This document shows, piece after piece, positions 34,024 through 43,574 of a DNA stretch of 64,000 nucleotides. The notes beneath the pieces are model-generated. The model was not told the origin of the DNA. It searched no databases and saw only the letters and a list, made by a program, of their open reading frames with translations. Position 1 is the stretch's first letter. The number at the start of each line of letters is the position of its first letter. The DNA is taken from the NCBI GenBank assembly GCA_000026125.1, contig CU207211.1, positions 3,100,001 to 3,164,000 on the forward strand, given 5' to 3'. Origin of the DNA: Herminiimonas arsenicoxydans (lineage in GTDB: Bacteria > Pseudomonadota > Gammaproteobacteria > Burkholderiales > Burkholderiaceae_D). The position numbers and the translations under genes are program-made.

Positions 34024-34337
34024 GATCAACCTCCAAAAGTAATGCTCGGCTTCTACACAACCATCATTGATTGCTTGCCTCACATCGGTTCGAACACGGC
34101 GTCCGAAGTTAGGAGTTCATACTGGCAAGCCAGCGAAGAGACTGCAAAACTTGTTCGGGGTCACCATCTGCGTTGGGTATCACATCGTTGCCGATGCCAC
34201 ATTTAACTTTGCACACAGCTTGCATGCACGCCGCCCAACGGTCTTTGATTGCCTGAACCTTCTTCCATCCTGCAGAATCCGGTCCAGCCCAAAGATGCGC
34301 CCGCCGCCAATTCGGCAACGGGACTTGATTCAATAAC
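34024..34337 (-). promoter_or_regulatory. rplA-rplJ intergenic leader, probable L10 autoregulatory leader
   Basis: The 314 bases between rplA and rplJ carry no convincing gene. In many bacteria this position holds the structured L10 leader bound by L10-L12 to repress rplJL translation. I infer the same here from position and length; I did not fold it or verify the kink-turn motif. The TTG start of rplJ may belong to this control. Confidence 0.5.
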
Positions 34338-35033
34338 TTAAGCAGCCAGAGTCGTTTGATCGATGCGCACACCAGCGCCCATCGTCGACGACAGCGAAAC
34401 CTTGCGCAGGTAAACACCTTTGCTGGTTGCCGGCTTGGCTTTAGTCAACGCATCGATCAAAGCCAACAAGTTGGATTTGAGCGCTTCGTCGGTAAACGAT
34501 TTACGACCGATAGTGGCGTGAATAATGCCAGCCTTGTCAGTACGGTATTGCACTTGACCTGCTTTTGCATTTTTAACTGCAGTTGCAACGTCAGGAGTAA
34601 CAGTACCAACTTTCGGGTTAGGCATCATGCCGCGAGGTCCGAGGATTTGACCCAGGGTACCAACGATACGCATGGTATCCGGCGATGCGATCACGATGTC
34701 GAAAGGCATATTGCCAGCCTTGATCGACTCAGCCAGATCTTCCATGCCGACGATGTCAGCACCAGCAGCTTTCGCCTGCTCTGCTTTTTCGCCGGTAGCA
34801 AATACGGCTACGCGCACGTCTTTGCCTGTACCTGCCGGCAAAACAACGGAGCCACGAACAACTTGGTCGGACTTCTTGGCATCAACACCCAGTTGAACCG
34901 ATACGTCGATCGATTCGTTGAATTTGGCGGATGCACATTCTTTGATCAAAGCAAGCGCATTGTCGAATGGGTACGCTTTGGTACGATCAACTTTTGCCTT
35001 GAATGCCTTAACGCGTTTCGATAACTTAGCCAT
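34338..35033 (-). CDS. rplA: Large-subunit ribosomal protein L1
   Basis: 231 residues, [17 protein letters not shown], with the conserved [18 protein letters not shown] block. It forms the L1 stalk and in E. coli represses the L11 operon. Its start overlaps the rplK stop by one base (TAATG). Confidence 0.98.
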   Translation of the reverse strand: MAKLSKRVKAFKAKVDRTKAYPFDNALALIKECASAKFNESIDVSVQLGVDAKKSDQVVRGSVVLPAGTGKDVRVAVFATGEKAEQAKAAGADIVGMEDLAESIKAGNMPFDIVIASPDTMRIVGTLGQILGPRGMMPNPKVGTVTPDVATAVKNAKAGQVQYRTDKAGIIHATIGRKSFTDEALKSNLLALIDALTKAKPATSKGVYLRKVSLSSTMGAGVRIDQTTLAA

Positions 35034-35464
35034 TACAGACCCTCCACCGTGATGCCCATGGAACGTGCGGAACCGGCGATTGTACGCACAGCTGCATCCA
35101 TGTCGGCAGCCGTCAAATCCGGCCGTTTGGTTGTTGCGATTTCTTCAGCTTGCGCACGAGTGATCTTGCCGACCTTGTCGGTATTTGCCTTGGCAGAACC
35201 CTTGGTGATGCTCGCAGCTTTTTTGATCAGATACGTTGCTGGCGGCGTCTTCATCACGAAAGTGAAAGACTTGTCCGCAAACGCGGTAATGACCACCGGA
35301 ATTGGCATACCTGGCTCAACACCTTGAGTCTGCGCGTTGAACGCCTTGCAGAATTCCATGATGTTCAGACCACGTTGACCCAGAGCAGGTCCAATTGGGG
35401 GGGATGGGTTTGCTTTACCAGCTGGAACTTGCAGCTTGATAAAACCAATGATTTTCTTTGCCAT
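35033..35464 (-). CDS. rplK: Large-subunit ribosomal protein L11
   Basis: 143 residues, [20 protein letters not shown], with the proline-rich [15 protein letters not shown] switch. The upstream frame to 35503 is rejected; the ATG at 35464 has AGGAG upstream. It sits 138 bases after nusG. Confidence 0.98.
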   Translation of the reverse strand: MAKKIIGFIKLQVPAGKANPSPPIGPALGQRGLNIMEFCKAFNAQTQGVEPGMPIPVVITAFADKSFTFVMKTPPATYLIKKAASITKGSAKANTDKVGKITRAQAEEIATTKRPDLTAADMDAAVRTIAGSARSMGITVEGL

Positions 35465-35602
35465 GATGGCTCCTACATTGATTGAGTGGTAGCGCCTGTT
35501 CACTTGCCTTGCGGCGTATTACTTGGGCTCCTCTTGTTATTGCTATCGAATTTGCGACACGTGAACTTCTGTAATCACAACGCTCCGACCGGCGTTTTAT
35601 TC

Positions 35603-36217
35603 TTATACTTTTTCGACCTGACCGAATTCGAGTTCCACCGGCGTCGCGCGACCGAAAATCGTCACCGAAACACGCACTTTGGACTTCTCGTAATTGACTT
35701 CCTCGACATTGCCGTTGAAATCGGTGAAAGGGCCATCCTTGATGCGCACCATTTCGCCCACTTCGTACAATACTTTTGGACGCGGTTTTTCAACGCCTTC
35801 CTGCATTTGCTGCATGATCTTGTCGACTTCATGCGGCGGAATGGGCGTCGGCTTGTTCGACTTGCCGCCGATGAAACCGGTGACCTTGCTTGTGTTCTTG
35901 ACCAGATGCCATGTTTCGTCGGTCATTTCCATCTCGACCAGCACATAACCAGGGAAAAAGCGGCGCTCACTGACCGATTTCTGACCGTTTTTGACTTCGA
36001 TCACTTCTTCGGTAGGCACCAGAATTTGCCCAAACTGATCTTGCATGCCGGCGCGCGCAATGCGCTCCGTTAACGCACGCATCACGCTCTTTTCCATACC
36101 GGAATAAGCGTGTACGACGTACCAGCGTTTTTTACTTGTTGCAGCAGTGCTTGCAGCCGATGCGGCGGCAGTGCTAGGCACGCCGTCCTGTGCGTCATCC
36201 TGAATATTGTCGCCCAT
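35603..36217 (-). CDS. nusG: Transcription termination/antitermination factor NusG
   Basis: 204 residues. An Ala/Ser/Thr-rich N-terminal extension of about 29 residues precedes the NGN domain ([30 protein letters not shown]). A KOW domain follows at the C-terminus ([16 protein letters not shown]). Its start overlaps the secE stop by one base, so the two are probably translationally coupled. Confidence 0.97.
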   Translation of the reverse strand: MGDNIQDDAQDGVPSTAAASAASTAATSKKRWYVVHAYSGMEKSVMRALTERIARAGMQDQFGQILVPTEEVIEVKNGQKSVSERRFFPGYVLVEMEMTDETWHLVKNTSKVTGFIGGKSNKPTPIPPHEVDKIMQQMQEGVEKPRPKVLYEVGEMVRIKDGPFTDFNGNVEEVNYEKSKVRVSVTIFGRATPVELEFGQVEKV

Positions 36218-36600
36218 TATCTTTTCCAGCCCAAAATCAGGTCGTACAACACAACTTCCAGTAACTTATCCGTACCGAACAGGAAAAGCGCCATAACCAA
36301 TACGAAGCCGAAAACAATTGCTGTCATTTGCAGTGTTTCCTTGCGGGTCGGCCAAACCACTTTCTTGGTTTCGCGAACCGCCTCTTTGGCGAAATTAACG
36401 AAATCACGACCGGACGCCGAGGTCCACGCAATTGCAATTGCAATCAGCAAGCCGCCAACCAGTGCCGCGATGCGCACGATTGTTGCCTTGTCCGACAAAA
36501 AATAAAAACCAACTACGCCCGCGATTGCGACGAGAACCGCCAAGACGATCTTGACCTTATCGCCTGACGCGCCAACAGTTTGTACGGGATGATTAGACAT
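36217..36600 (-). CDS. secE: Preprotein translocase subunit SecE
   Basis: 127 residues from the ATG at 36600 ([10 protein letters not shown]), with three predicted TM segments. The conserved cytoplasmic helix is [20 protein letters not shown] before the last TM. The upstream frame would run into tRNA-Trp and is rejected. It is the partner of SecY at 8056-9387. Confidence 0.97.
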   Translation of the reverse strand: MSNHPVQTVGASGDKVKIVLAVLVAIAGVVGFYFLSDKATIVRIAALVGGLLIAIAIAWTSASGRDFVNFAKEAVRETKKVVWPTRKETLQMTAIVFGFVLVMALFLFGTDKLLEVVLYDLILGWKR

Positions 36601-36635
36601 ACTCTTTACTTTCGATGCCCTGCACCAGAATCGGT

Positions 36636-36710
36636 GGCAGGGGCGGAGGGCCTCGAACCCCCAACCTTCGGTTTTGGAGACCGACACTCTGCCAATTGAG
36701 CTACGCCCCT
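36636..36710 (-). tRNA. tRNA-Trp (anticodon CCA)
   Basis: A complete cloverleaf reads on the minus strand with a seven-base acceptor stem (AGGGGCG with CGCCCCT), anticodon loop CTCCAAA, T-arm GGTTCGA and an encoded 3' CCA. It sits between tuf and secE, as in the classical tufB-secE transcript. Confidence 0.97.
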
Positions 36711-36738
36711 ACGTTTGAACTACCACTACATGAAACCG

Positions 36739-36768
36739 TTTGCGGCGACTCCGAAGAATCGCCGCAAA
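36739..36768 (-). other. Hairpin between tuf copy 2 and tRNA-Trp
   Basis: TTTGCGGCGA (36739-36748) pairs with TCGCCGCAAA (36759-36768). No T run follows; this is probably a processing or mRNA-stabilising structure separating the mRNA from the tRNA. Confidence 0.5.
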
Positions 36769-36779
36769 GAATTCATTTA

Positions 36780-37970
36780 TTACTCAATAATCTTGGCAAC
36801 AACACCGGCACCGACGGTACGACCGCCTTCGCGAATCGCGAAGCGCAGACCTTCTTCCATCGCAATCGGGTTGATCAACATCACCGTGATCGAGACGTTG
36901 TCGCCCGGCATCACCATTTCTTTATCCTTCGGCAACTCGATCGAACCAGTCACGTCCGTAGTACGGAAGTAGAACTGCGGACGGTAGTTGTTGAAGAATG
37001 GGGTGTGACGGCCGCCTTCGTCTTTCGACAATACGTAGATTTCACCCGTGAAATGTTTGTGCGGCTTGATCGAACCTGGCTTCGCCAGAACTTGACCACG
37101 TTCCACGTCTTCACGCTTGGTGCCACGCAGCAATACGCCGACGTTGTCGCCTGCCTGACCTTGGTCAAGCAGTTTGCGGAACATTTCAACACCGGTACAG
37201 GTGGTGACTTGGGTGTCGCGAATACCAACGATTTCCAGCGATTCGCCGACTTTGACGATACCGCGTTCGATACGACCCGTTACAACGGTACCGCGACCGG
37301 AGATCGAGAACACGTCTTCCACTGGCAACAGGAAGGCGCCGTCTACTGCGCGCTCTGGTGTTGGAATGTAGCTGTCGAGTGCATCAGCCAGGGCCAGAAT
37401 GGCGGCTTCGCCCAATGGACCTTGGTCGCCTTCGAGTGCCAACTTGGCCGAACCTTTGATGATAGGCAGGTCGTCGCCTGGGAATTCGTATTTGGAGAGG
37501 AGCTCGCGCACTTCCATTTCGACCAGTTCGAGCAATTCTGCATCGTCAACCATGTCGCACTTGTTCAGGAACACGATGATGTATGGAACGCCAACCTGAC
37601 GTGCCAGCAGGATGTGCTCACGTGTTTGCGGCATTGGGCCGTCAGCTGCGGAACAAACCAAGATCGCGCCGTCCATCTGTGCGGCGCCGGTGATCATGTT
37701 TTTAACATAGTCGGCGTGGCCTGGGCAGTCAACGTGTGCGTAGTGACGGGTGGTGGTTTCGTATTCAACGTGCGAGGTGTTGATGGTGATGCCGCGCGCT
37801 TTTTCTTCAGGCGCGTTATCGATTTGGTCGTAGCCCTTGGCTTCGCCACCAAATTTCTTAGACAATACGGTCGCAATCGCTGCCGTCAGTGTGGTTTTGC
37901 CGTGATCGACGTGACCAATTGTACCGACGTTAACGTGCGGCTTGGTCCGCTCGAATTTGCCTTTTGCCAT
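36780..37970 (-). CDS. tuf: Elongation factor Tu (copy 2, tRNA-tuf locus)
   Basis: 396 residues, the same protein as the copy at 19135-20325. The silent differences cluster in the middle and the 5' third of the gene, around 37290, 37344, 37354, 37661, 37735, 37738 and 37958, leaving a long identical 3' part. The upstream context differs: here it follows tRNA-Thr and precedes tRNA-Trp, the classical tufB position. Confidence 0.98.
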   Translation of the reverse strand: MAKGKFERTKPHVNVGTIGHVDHGKTTLTAAIATVLSKKFGGEAKGYDQIDNAPEEKARGITINTSHVEYETTTRHYAHVDCPGHADYVKNMITGAAQMDGAILVCSAADGPMPQTREHILLARQVGVPYIIVFLNKCDMVDDAELLELVEMEVRELLSKYEFPGDDLPIIKGSAKLALEGDQGPLGEAAILALADALDSYIPTPERAVDGAFLLPVEDVFSISGRGTVVTGRIERGIVKVGESLEIVGIRDTQVTTCTGVEMFRKLLDQGQAGDNVGVLLRGTKREDVERGQVLAKPGSIKPHKHFTGEIYVLSKDEGGRHTPFFNNYRPQFYFRTTDVTGSIELPKDKEMVMPGDNVSITVMLINPIAMEEGLRFAIREGGRTVGAGVVAKIIE

Positions 37971-38083
37971 CTTGCACTCCTAACAATTTTGATGAGAATG
38001 TTCAGGCACACGCCCGACCGACTTACTTTGATATTAAATTTGCTGATACTGCTGGAACTACAGAAAGTTACTACAGAATTCTT

Positions 38084-38158
<75 letters not shown>

Positions 38159-38204
38159 TACTAGCCGTTCGATACCTGACTACGGCACGCCCAACCTTCA
38201 AAAC

Positions 38205-38278
38205 TGGAGCGGGTGAAGGGAATCGAACCCTCGTCATAAGCTTGGAAGGCTTCAGCTCTACCATTGAGCTACACCCGC
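38205..38278 (-). tRNA. tRNA-Gly (anticodon TCC)
   Basis: The minus strand gives acceptor GCGGGTG paired with CACCCGC, discriminator T, an encoded CCA and anticodon loop CTTCCAA. It is the middle member of the Tyr-Gly-Thr array. Confidence 0.97.
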
Positions 38279-38323
38279 GAGGGTCACCACTTCACAACAC
38301 TACTTGAAACGTCCCTTGAAACT

Positions 38324-38409
38324 TGGTGGAGGGGGCTGGATTCGAACCAGCGTACTCGTAAGAGGGCAGATTTACAGTCTGCTGCCATTAACCACTCGGC
38401 CACCCCTCC
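38324..38409 (-). tRNA. tRNA-Tyr (anticodon GTA)
   Basis: A class II tRNA of 86 bases with a long variable arm. The acceptor GGAGGGG pairs with CCCCTCC, the anticodon loop is CTGTAAA, and CCA is encoded. It is first in the array, about eight bases after the predicted transcription start. Confidence 0.97.
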
Positions 38410-38423
38410 GCGGGGAACCCCAA

Positions 38424-38452
38424 ACTATAGGCGAGTCGACACCCCTTGTCAA
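38424..38452 (-). promoter_or_regulatory. Strong sigma-70 promoter of the tRNA-tuf-secE operon
   Basis: On the minus strand a perfect TTGACA (38452-38447) and TATAGT (38429-38424) are spaced by 17 bases. The discriminator after the -10 box is GC-rich (TTGGGGTTCCCCGC), a feature of stringently controlled stable-RNA promoters. Confidence 0.85.
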
Positions 38453-38525
38453 CATCTGGAAGCAATTGAAACGTAATATTTTTCAGATTAATTTCTTGTG
38501 CGTCAGCGCACAAGACTGACAAGGA

Positions 38526-39587
38526 TTAAAAACGCGTTTCTCTTGCCGCCCGCAGAAAACTATCCAGAATAGGCGTGCAATCCAGCAGTTCGGCGCCGCC
38601 TGCACGATGAAATTCCGGATGCCATTGCACGCCCATCACAAAACGCGACTTGGTATGACGCACCGCTTCGATGATGTTATCGCCCTGCGATACCGCCTCT
38701 ATCCTCAAGTCGCGTCCCAGATCGCGCACCGCCTGGTGATGAATCGAGTTGACCAGCGGCGTCGCTTGCGCAGAGAACATGGAAGCCAGGGACGAACCGG
38801 GCGGGAATTGGATCGTGTGGCGATGACTATCGTACAAATCATTCACATGCGACTGCGCGTCCGGCACATCCGATGCAATATCCTGATACAGGGTGCCGCC
38901 GAACGCCACATTAATCAATTGGCAACCGCGGCAAATGCCCAGCACCGGCTTTCCGGCCTCGACGAATTCATGCAGCAATTCCAGCTCATACATATCACGC
39001 GCGCTATCACCGATCCATTCCGGACGCGTGGCAGTTTGCGAATATGTCTGCGGCGCAACGTCAGCACCGCCCTGCAACACCAGGCCATCCAGATGCTTGG
39101 CATAGTCGCGCAAACGGATTTTGCTTGGGTGCAACATCCCATTTGTATTGACAGTCGGAATCATCAGCACCAGCACATCGCGCGACATTACCCATTGCGC
39201 GATGGATTCTTCCAGATATTGCAGCGTTTTCCCCTGCAAACCCTTGGCACCGGCTTCCGGATGAAAGATACGCGCCGAAACGCCTATTTTCAGCGTGCGT
39301 TGCGTCAAACGGCGACCGACCTGATCCGAGAGGCTTTGCAGGCGCGCCGAAAAAACGCGCCAGGTTTGTTTCCACGGCGTATCGTCGGGCAACTGCCAGG
39401 CTGGCGCACTGTTTCTGCCGAATTCTATTTTGGCCGCCGGCACATAGGGTTCGGACGGCGCACGCGCAGCTTGCGACTCTGTGGCGGAAGTTACTGGCGG
39501 CGGATTATGATCGGGCGGCGGCGCGTCTGGCTGAGCGGATACAGCAGGTGCAGCGGGTGGTAAATTGTTCTCGGAGTTGTCGGACAT
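38526..39587 (-). CDS. Class I glutamine amidotransferase-like hydrolase (peptidase C26, PuuD-like)
   Basis: 353 residues. The first 90 or so are Pro/Ala-rich and unassigned. The rest is a C26 hydrolase domain with the nucleophile elbow LGICRGCQLINVAFGG and the C-terminal His/Glu motif VQWHPEFH. Relatives cleave gamma-glutamyl bonds, for example gamma-glutamyl-GABA in putrescine breakdown. No putrescine genes are nearby, so the substrate is open. A small hairpin (38495-38514) lies after the stop. Confidence 0.85.
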   Translation of the reverse strand: MSDNSENNLPPAAPAVSAQPDAPPPDHNPPPVTSATESQAARAPSEPYVPAAKIEFGRNSAPAWQLPDDTPWKQTWRVFSARLQSLSDQVGRRLTQRTLKIGVSARIFHPEAGAKGLQGKTLQYLEESIAQWVMSRDVLVLMIPTVNTNGMLHPSKIRLRDYAKHLDGLVLQGGADVAPQTYSQTATRPEWIGDSARDMYELELLHEFVEAGKPVLGICRGCQLINVAFGGTLYQDIASDVPDAQSHVNDLYDSHRHTIQFPPGSSLASMFSAQATPLVNSIHHQAVRDLGRDLRIEAVSQGDNIIEAVRHTKSRFVMGVQWHPEFHRAGGAELLDCTPILDSFLRAARETRF

Positions 39588-39851
39588 GGCATCACTTTAA
39601 AATCAGGAATAGGTAGACAGCAGAAGGCGCCAATTTATCCATCTTCGTAGCATATTTGGCAAAAACAGCATAAATCGCCAAACGCCGGCCAATTGCATGC
39701 GATCTTCATCGATCATTACAAATTATGCCTTTCTTCCATCGCAGACAACAATCGCAACATGCGCGAGTGTCAGCCCGATTGCAGACGAAAAGGCATAATG
39801 CAGGAGCAACATCTTTCCATTCACTCCCGTCATTTTCAATGCAGGCACATC

Positions 39852-40223
39852 ATGCTGATCATTTATCACAACCCGCGCTGCTCCAAATCGCGCGGCGCTT
39901 TAGAACAGGTGCAGCAATTTGCGACCCAAAACCAACTCGATCTGAATATCGTCGATTATCAAAAAACGCCGCTAGATCTGATGCAGTTGACCGAATTGCA
40001 TCAGTTGCTGCAAGCAGACACAACCTGCAGCGTACGCGACATGGTGCGAGACAACGAAGCACTTTTCGATACCTTGTCGCTGCAGCAGGCCGACGACGAC
40101 AGTTTGTTGCAGGCACTCGCCGCCCATCCGCAATTGTTGCAGCGTCCTATTGTGCGCTTCAACAATCGCGCACTGATCGCGCGTCCGCCGGAATTGCTCG
40201 ACAATTTTTTGCAGATGTCGTGA
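39852..40223 (+). CDS. ArsC-family thioredoxin-fold protein (arsenate reductase-like)
   Basis: 123 residues, MLIIYHNPRCSKSRGALEQ. It has the family cysteine C10 in NPRCSKSR and the RPIVRFNNRALIARPPE block near residues 99-115 that supplies active-site arginines in ArsC. The start at 39852 is preferred over the open extension to 39693 because the fold begins here. No ars operon is adjacent, so a housekeeping YfgD-like role is as likely as arsenate reduction. Confidence 0.85.
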   Translation: MLIIYHNPRCSKSRGALEQVQQFATQNQLDLNIVDYQKTPLDLMQLTELHQLLQADTTCSVRDMVRDNEALFDTLSLQQADDDSLLQALAAHPQLLQRPIVRFNNRALIARPPELLDNFLQMS

Positions 40224-40270
40224 AGTGAGGCACACAGTTCTCAAGACGACTGCAGACAAATCACCGCCGA

Positions 40271-42007
40271 TTATTTCCCGTCGATTTCCTGACCGACTGC
40301 GGATTCGGCTTTAACTTCGGACTTGGTTTCCGGCTCGCTTGCAATCTTGTTGATTGCCGCGGCAACCGGTGCGACCGGTATGGCATTCACGTCATTGATG
40401 CCGTATTTTTTCAGGATGTCGCGGTACATGCCGCTCAATAAGGAAAGCCGCGGATTGCGCGGGTCCAGATGGCGCGCTTCGGCAACGTAGGTGCGCGCCT
40501 TTTCACCCAGCTGCATGTCCCAACCCAGATTATCCAGGCATTTCAATGCCGCCACCGCCGCATTGAACACGACCTGCGGATTGTGCGGCAATCTTTCCGC
40601 TGCTTCCGACATCAGCACCACCGCACCCTGGAAATCGCCGAGGCGCGCCTTTTCAGCGCCAGCCGCCACCATATCCACCACCTGGCTCTTGCTGGCGCGC
40701 GTCACGCGCTTGACCAGATCTTCGCGTCCGCCCTCTTGCAGCAGACGCATCGCACTACTCACCGCAACGGCAGTCGGTGCATTACCGACGACCGAAGTCA
40801 TGACGTCGACGACGCCCTGCTCCATGCCGCTCTCCAGGCAATGTTTCGCCAACGTCAGCTTGGTATCGTTACTCAGATTGATAGGTTCCTTGCAGGCCAG
40901 CAATGCCGCTTCCAGCTCTTCATCGGCCTGCTCCCTGTCGCCATTATGCCTGTGCAGCAAGGCGCTCGCTATCGCACGGCATGCGGCGGTTTTTTTGAAA
41001 CCGGCCAGGGATTTGGCGAGATCGCGGATGATGGCAGGCACCAGCTTGACCTCGCCTTTGGCCAGCGAGGTTTGCACCAGATGCACATGATCTTCCGGCT
41101 CGCGGAACTCAGAGAACTTGGCTTTACTGACCACCTGCTGAAATACCTTGTGTGCGGTGTCGCTATCGCCGGTTTGCAAGGCGACCTTGCCCAGCTTACG
41201 CAAACGCCGCAACGCATAGGGCGAGCGCGCCACAGCGTTTTCCAGCGTGACCTGCATCTGCGACAGATTGCCTCTGGCTTCCTGTGTTTTGGCGAGCCAG
41301 TCATACGCCTCGAGAAATTCTTTTTTATCGTCGATCAAAGCAACCAGCTTTTCTTCCGCTTCTTCGTAGCGCTCCTGCATGAAGAGTGTGCTGGCCAGAC
41401 CAAGATGCGCCCAGGCAATCGAACGCTTGGCCAATAATTCGGTATAAATCTCTTCTGCCGCACTCACCTCGCCCAGCGTCATGTGCATTTCTGCGCGCAA
41501 ACGCAGAAAATCGGTGCGATAAGCGGCTTTCCTGCTTTCGCCATCCTGGCAAATCTCGATCGCCCGGCCCAAATTACCCAGCTCGACCTGGCGATATACG
41601 GGCATCAGCACATTGCGCTTTTCAATCGCCCTGAAAATACGTTCCATCAAGGTGTCTGCAGTAAATGGCTTCAGCACATAATCATTGAGAGCCAGCTCGG
41701 CCGCACTTACCACCTTGCCGTGCGTGCGTTCGGCCGTCGCCATGAAAAATATCGTCGAGAGCGGAATCAGCTTGTTGTGCCGTAAATCTTCCAGTAACTG
41801 CTGCCCATCCTGCTGCCCCTCGCCCAGATCGTATTCACAGATCACCAGATCGAAGGTCTTTTGCTTGAGGGGGCGAATTGCCGTACCGGAGTTATTCGCA
41901 TATTCGATCTTGCTGACGCCGCCCAGACTCAGCATATTGTGGATGCTGGCCCGCATGCCTGCGTGCGGCTCGATAATCAGTGCGGTCAGTCCGGCAAGTT
42001 CTTGCAT
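40271..42007 (-). CDS. TPR protein with degenerate response-regulator receiver domain
   Basis: 578 residues. Residues 5-125 align with CheY-type receivers and keep the switch threonine T91 and the conserved lysine K113 (LKPFTADTL). The acidic pair is E13-P14 instead of Asp-Asp, and the phospho-acceptor position is E58 (VICEYDLG) instead of Asp. Residues about 150-470 are helical TPR-like repeats (AEEIYTELLAKRS, YEEAEEKLVALI, GDSDTAHKVFQQV). This suggests a scaffold with a pseudo-receiver, perhaps locked in an active-like state. The partner kinase, if any, is not here. Confidence 0.85.
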   Translation of the reverse strand: MQELAGLTALIIEPHAGMRASIHNMLSLGGVSKIEYANNSGTAIRPLKQKTFDLVICEYDLGEGQQDGQQLLEDLRHNKLIPLSTIFFMATAERTHGKVVSAAELALNDYVLKPFTADTLMERIFRAIEKRNVLMPVYRQVELGNLGRAIEICQDGESRKAAYRTDFLRLRAEMHMTLGEVSAAEEIYTELLAKRSIAWAHLGLASTLFMQERYEEAEEKLVALIDDKKEFLEAYDWLAKTQEARGNLSQMQVTLENAVARSPYALRRLRKLGKVALQTGDSDTAHKVFQQVVSKAKFSEFREPEDHVHLVQTSLAKGEVKLVPAIIRDLAKSLAGFKKTAACRAIASALLHRHNGDREQADEELEAALLACKEPINLSNDTKLTLAKHCLESGMEQGVVDVMTSVVGNAPTAVAVSSAMRLLQEGGREDLVKRVTRASKSQVVDMVAAGAEKARLGDFQGAVVLMSEAAERLPHNPQVVFNAAVAALKCLDNLGWDMQLGEKARTYVAEARHLDPRNPRLSLLSGMYRDILKKYGINDVNAIPVAPVAAAINKIASEPETKSEVKAESAVGQEIDGK

Positions 42008-42176
42008 GATATTTAAAAGCTATAAAAAAGACGTCAGGCCCATCAAGCCTTGAGGAAGGTGGAATGTTGCAGGGCATTATTGCATTTGTTAACGGCACCG
42101 TTGCAATTGTTGCGCATGAATGAGGCATGGGGAACTACAGCAGGCAAGCAGTTCGGATAAACAGACAACAAACAAA

Positions 42177-43415
42177 TCAAGCGATGGCTGCATCTGCCGG
42201 CGGTTCCTCGACTACCACCTGATTGCGCCCGCCCTGCTTGGCCATATACATTGCAGTATCGGTGCGTGAAAACAGGTCCAGCACGGATTCGCCCGGTATC
42301 TGCTGTGTGAGACCTATCGATACCGTGACGCGATTGCGCAATTTTTTATCCCATGCAAAACGTTCGACCTGTTCGCGTATGCGTTCGGCCACATTCAAGG
42401 CGGCGAGCAGGGAAGTATCCGGCAAGACCAGCAGGAATTCTTCTCCGCCGTAACGGCCGAATATATCGCCTGCCCGTACATTGTCCTGCGCGATGCGTGC
42501 AAACGTGCGCAAGACTTCATCGCCGCCCAGATGGCCGGCCTCATCGTTGATGCGCTTGAAATGATCGAGATCGATCACCGCCAGGCAAAGCGGTGTGCCG
42601 GCATCGTCGGCGAGCCGCTTCTGCTGCTCCAGAGCGGCCACGATATAGCGGCGATTAAAACAGCCGAGCAGCGCATCGCGCTGCGCATCTTCCTCGATAT
42701 TCCTGATTTTCCGGTTCGCCTTGAACAAGGCATTGTGCAATCTCTGCACGCGATCGGCCAGCAGCGCAAAACCCGGCAGCGTCACGGCCAGCACCAGCAA
42801 TTGCATGCTTTCCAGCGCGAAGATGGCATTGCTGCCATGCCGTACGTAATGCGCCGCCACCACGCTCGCATAACCGACCAAAGTGATGACTGCCAGCAGC
42901 AATATCGTACGCGGCAGGAAACGAGGCATGACAAAGGCCATGATCAGAAACAGAAACGGCACGAACACCATTTGCGTCACCGGCTCCAGATACGCCACAA
43001 ACAGCATGATGCCGATGGAACACAAGGTGATCGGCATGCGCAGATTTTTTTCTTTTACCTTCAGATTCCAGCCGAGCGCAAAGCAGAGGCGAAACAGCAG
43101 AAAGGATGTGCAGGCCAGCACAATGGCAACTTGCAGCGTTTGCAATGCAATCAGATGCCGCAGATAAAAGACGCCCAGCGTCAGCATGTACAGCAAGGCC
43201 AGTACGCCTGCCAGCATCAAGCGCCGGATACGCGCGGGCTGACGCTCATCACGATCGGAAGCGAAATGGTGGCGCGCCCGCACCACGTGGATTTTTACCG
43301 AATGGGCGCCGGTGTGCGCATGGCGCTGCCGATGCACGTTGGGATGGCGTGCATCCTCCTGCAAAGGCAGGGAGCCCGTGCCGGGAACCGCGTTGTGATC
43401 GCCAGTCTGTCGCAT
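42177..43415 (-). CDS. Membrane-bound diguanylate cyclase (GGDEF)
   Basis: 412 residues. About six TM segments (roughly residues 66-220) precede a GGDEF domain (about 240-400) with the active motif GGEEF at 323-327. The inhibitory I-site RAGD is at 314-317, five residues upstream, so a catalytically active and feedback-inhibited cyclase is expected. The first 60 residues are polar and His/Arg-rich and may not be translated; a later start near the first TM is possible. Confidence 0.9.
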   Translation of the reverse strand: MRQTGDHNAVPGTGSLPLQEDARHPNVHRQRHAHTGAHSVKIHVVRARHHFASDRDERQPARIRRLMLAGVLALLYMLTLGVFYLRHLIALQTLQVAIVLACTSFLLFRLCFALGWNLKVKEKNLRMPITLCSIGIMLFVAYLEPVTQMVFVPFLFLIMAFVMPRFLPRTILLLAVITLVGYASVVAAHYVRHGSNAIFALESMQLLVLAVTLPGFALLADRVQRLHNALFKANRKIRNIEEDAQRDALLGCFNRRYIVAALEQQKRLADDAGTPLCLAVIDLDHFKRINDEAGHLGGDEVLRTFARIAQDNVRAGDIFGRYGGEEFLLVLPDTSLLAALNVAERIREQVERFAWDKKLRNRVTVSIGLTQQIPGESVLDLFSRTDTAMYMAKQGGRNQVVVEEPPADAAIA

Positions 43416-43574
43416 CTACATCCGCCAAAAAATTTACCCGTGCCCCGCTGCAACAAGCAAGTTCCATTAATATATTTCTTAATGGCAACCATATCGCATC
43501 TTGCAGCACATCCCGCTATTTTTAGTTGTTTTTCGGCATAAATCGCCATCAACATGCACAACCGCACGGCACAT

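Noticed and set aside
38495..38514. CTTGTGCG/CGCACAAG hairpin as terminator of the amidotransferase-like gene
   Set aside because: The stem is good but it is followed by AAATTAATC on the minus strand, not by a T run.
39852..40223. Arsenate resistance operon around the ArsC-like gene
   Set aside because: No arsR, arsB or acr3 gene is nearby; the gene is probably a solitary YfgD-type paralogue.
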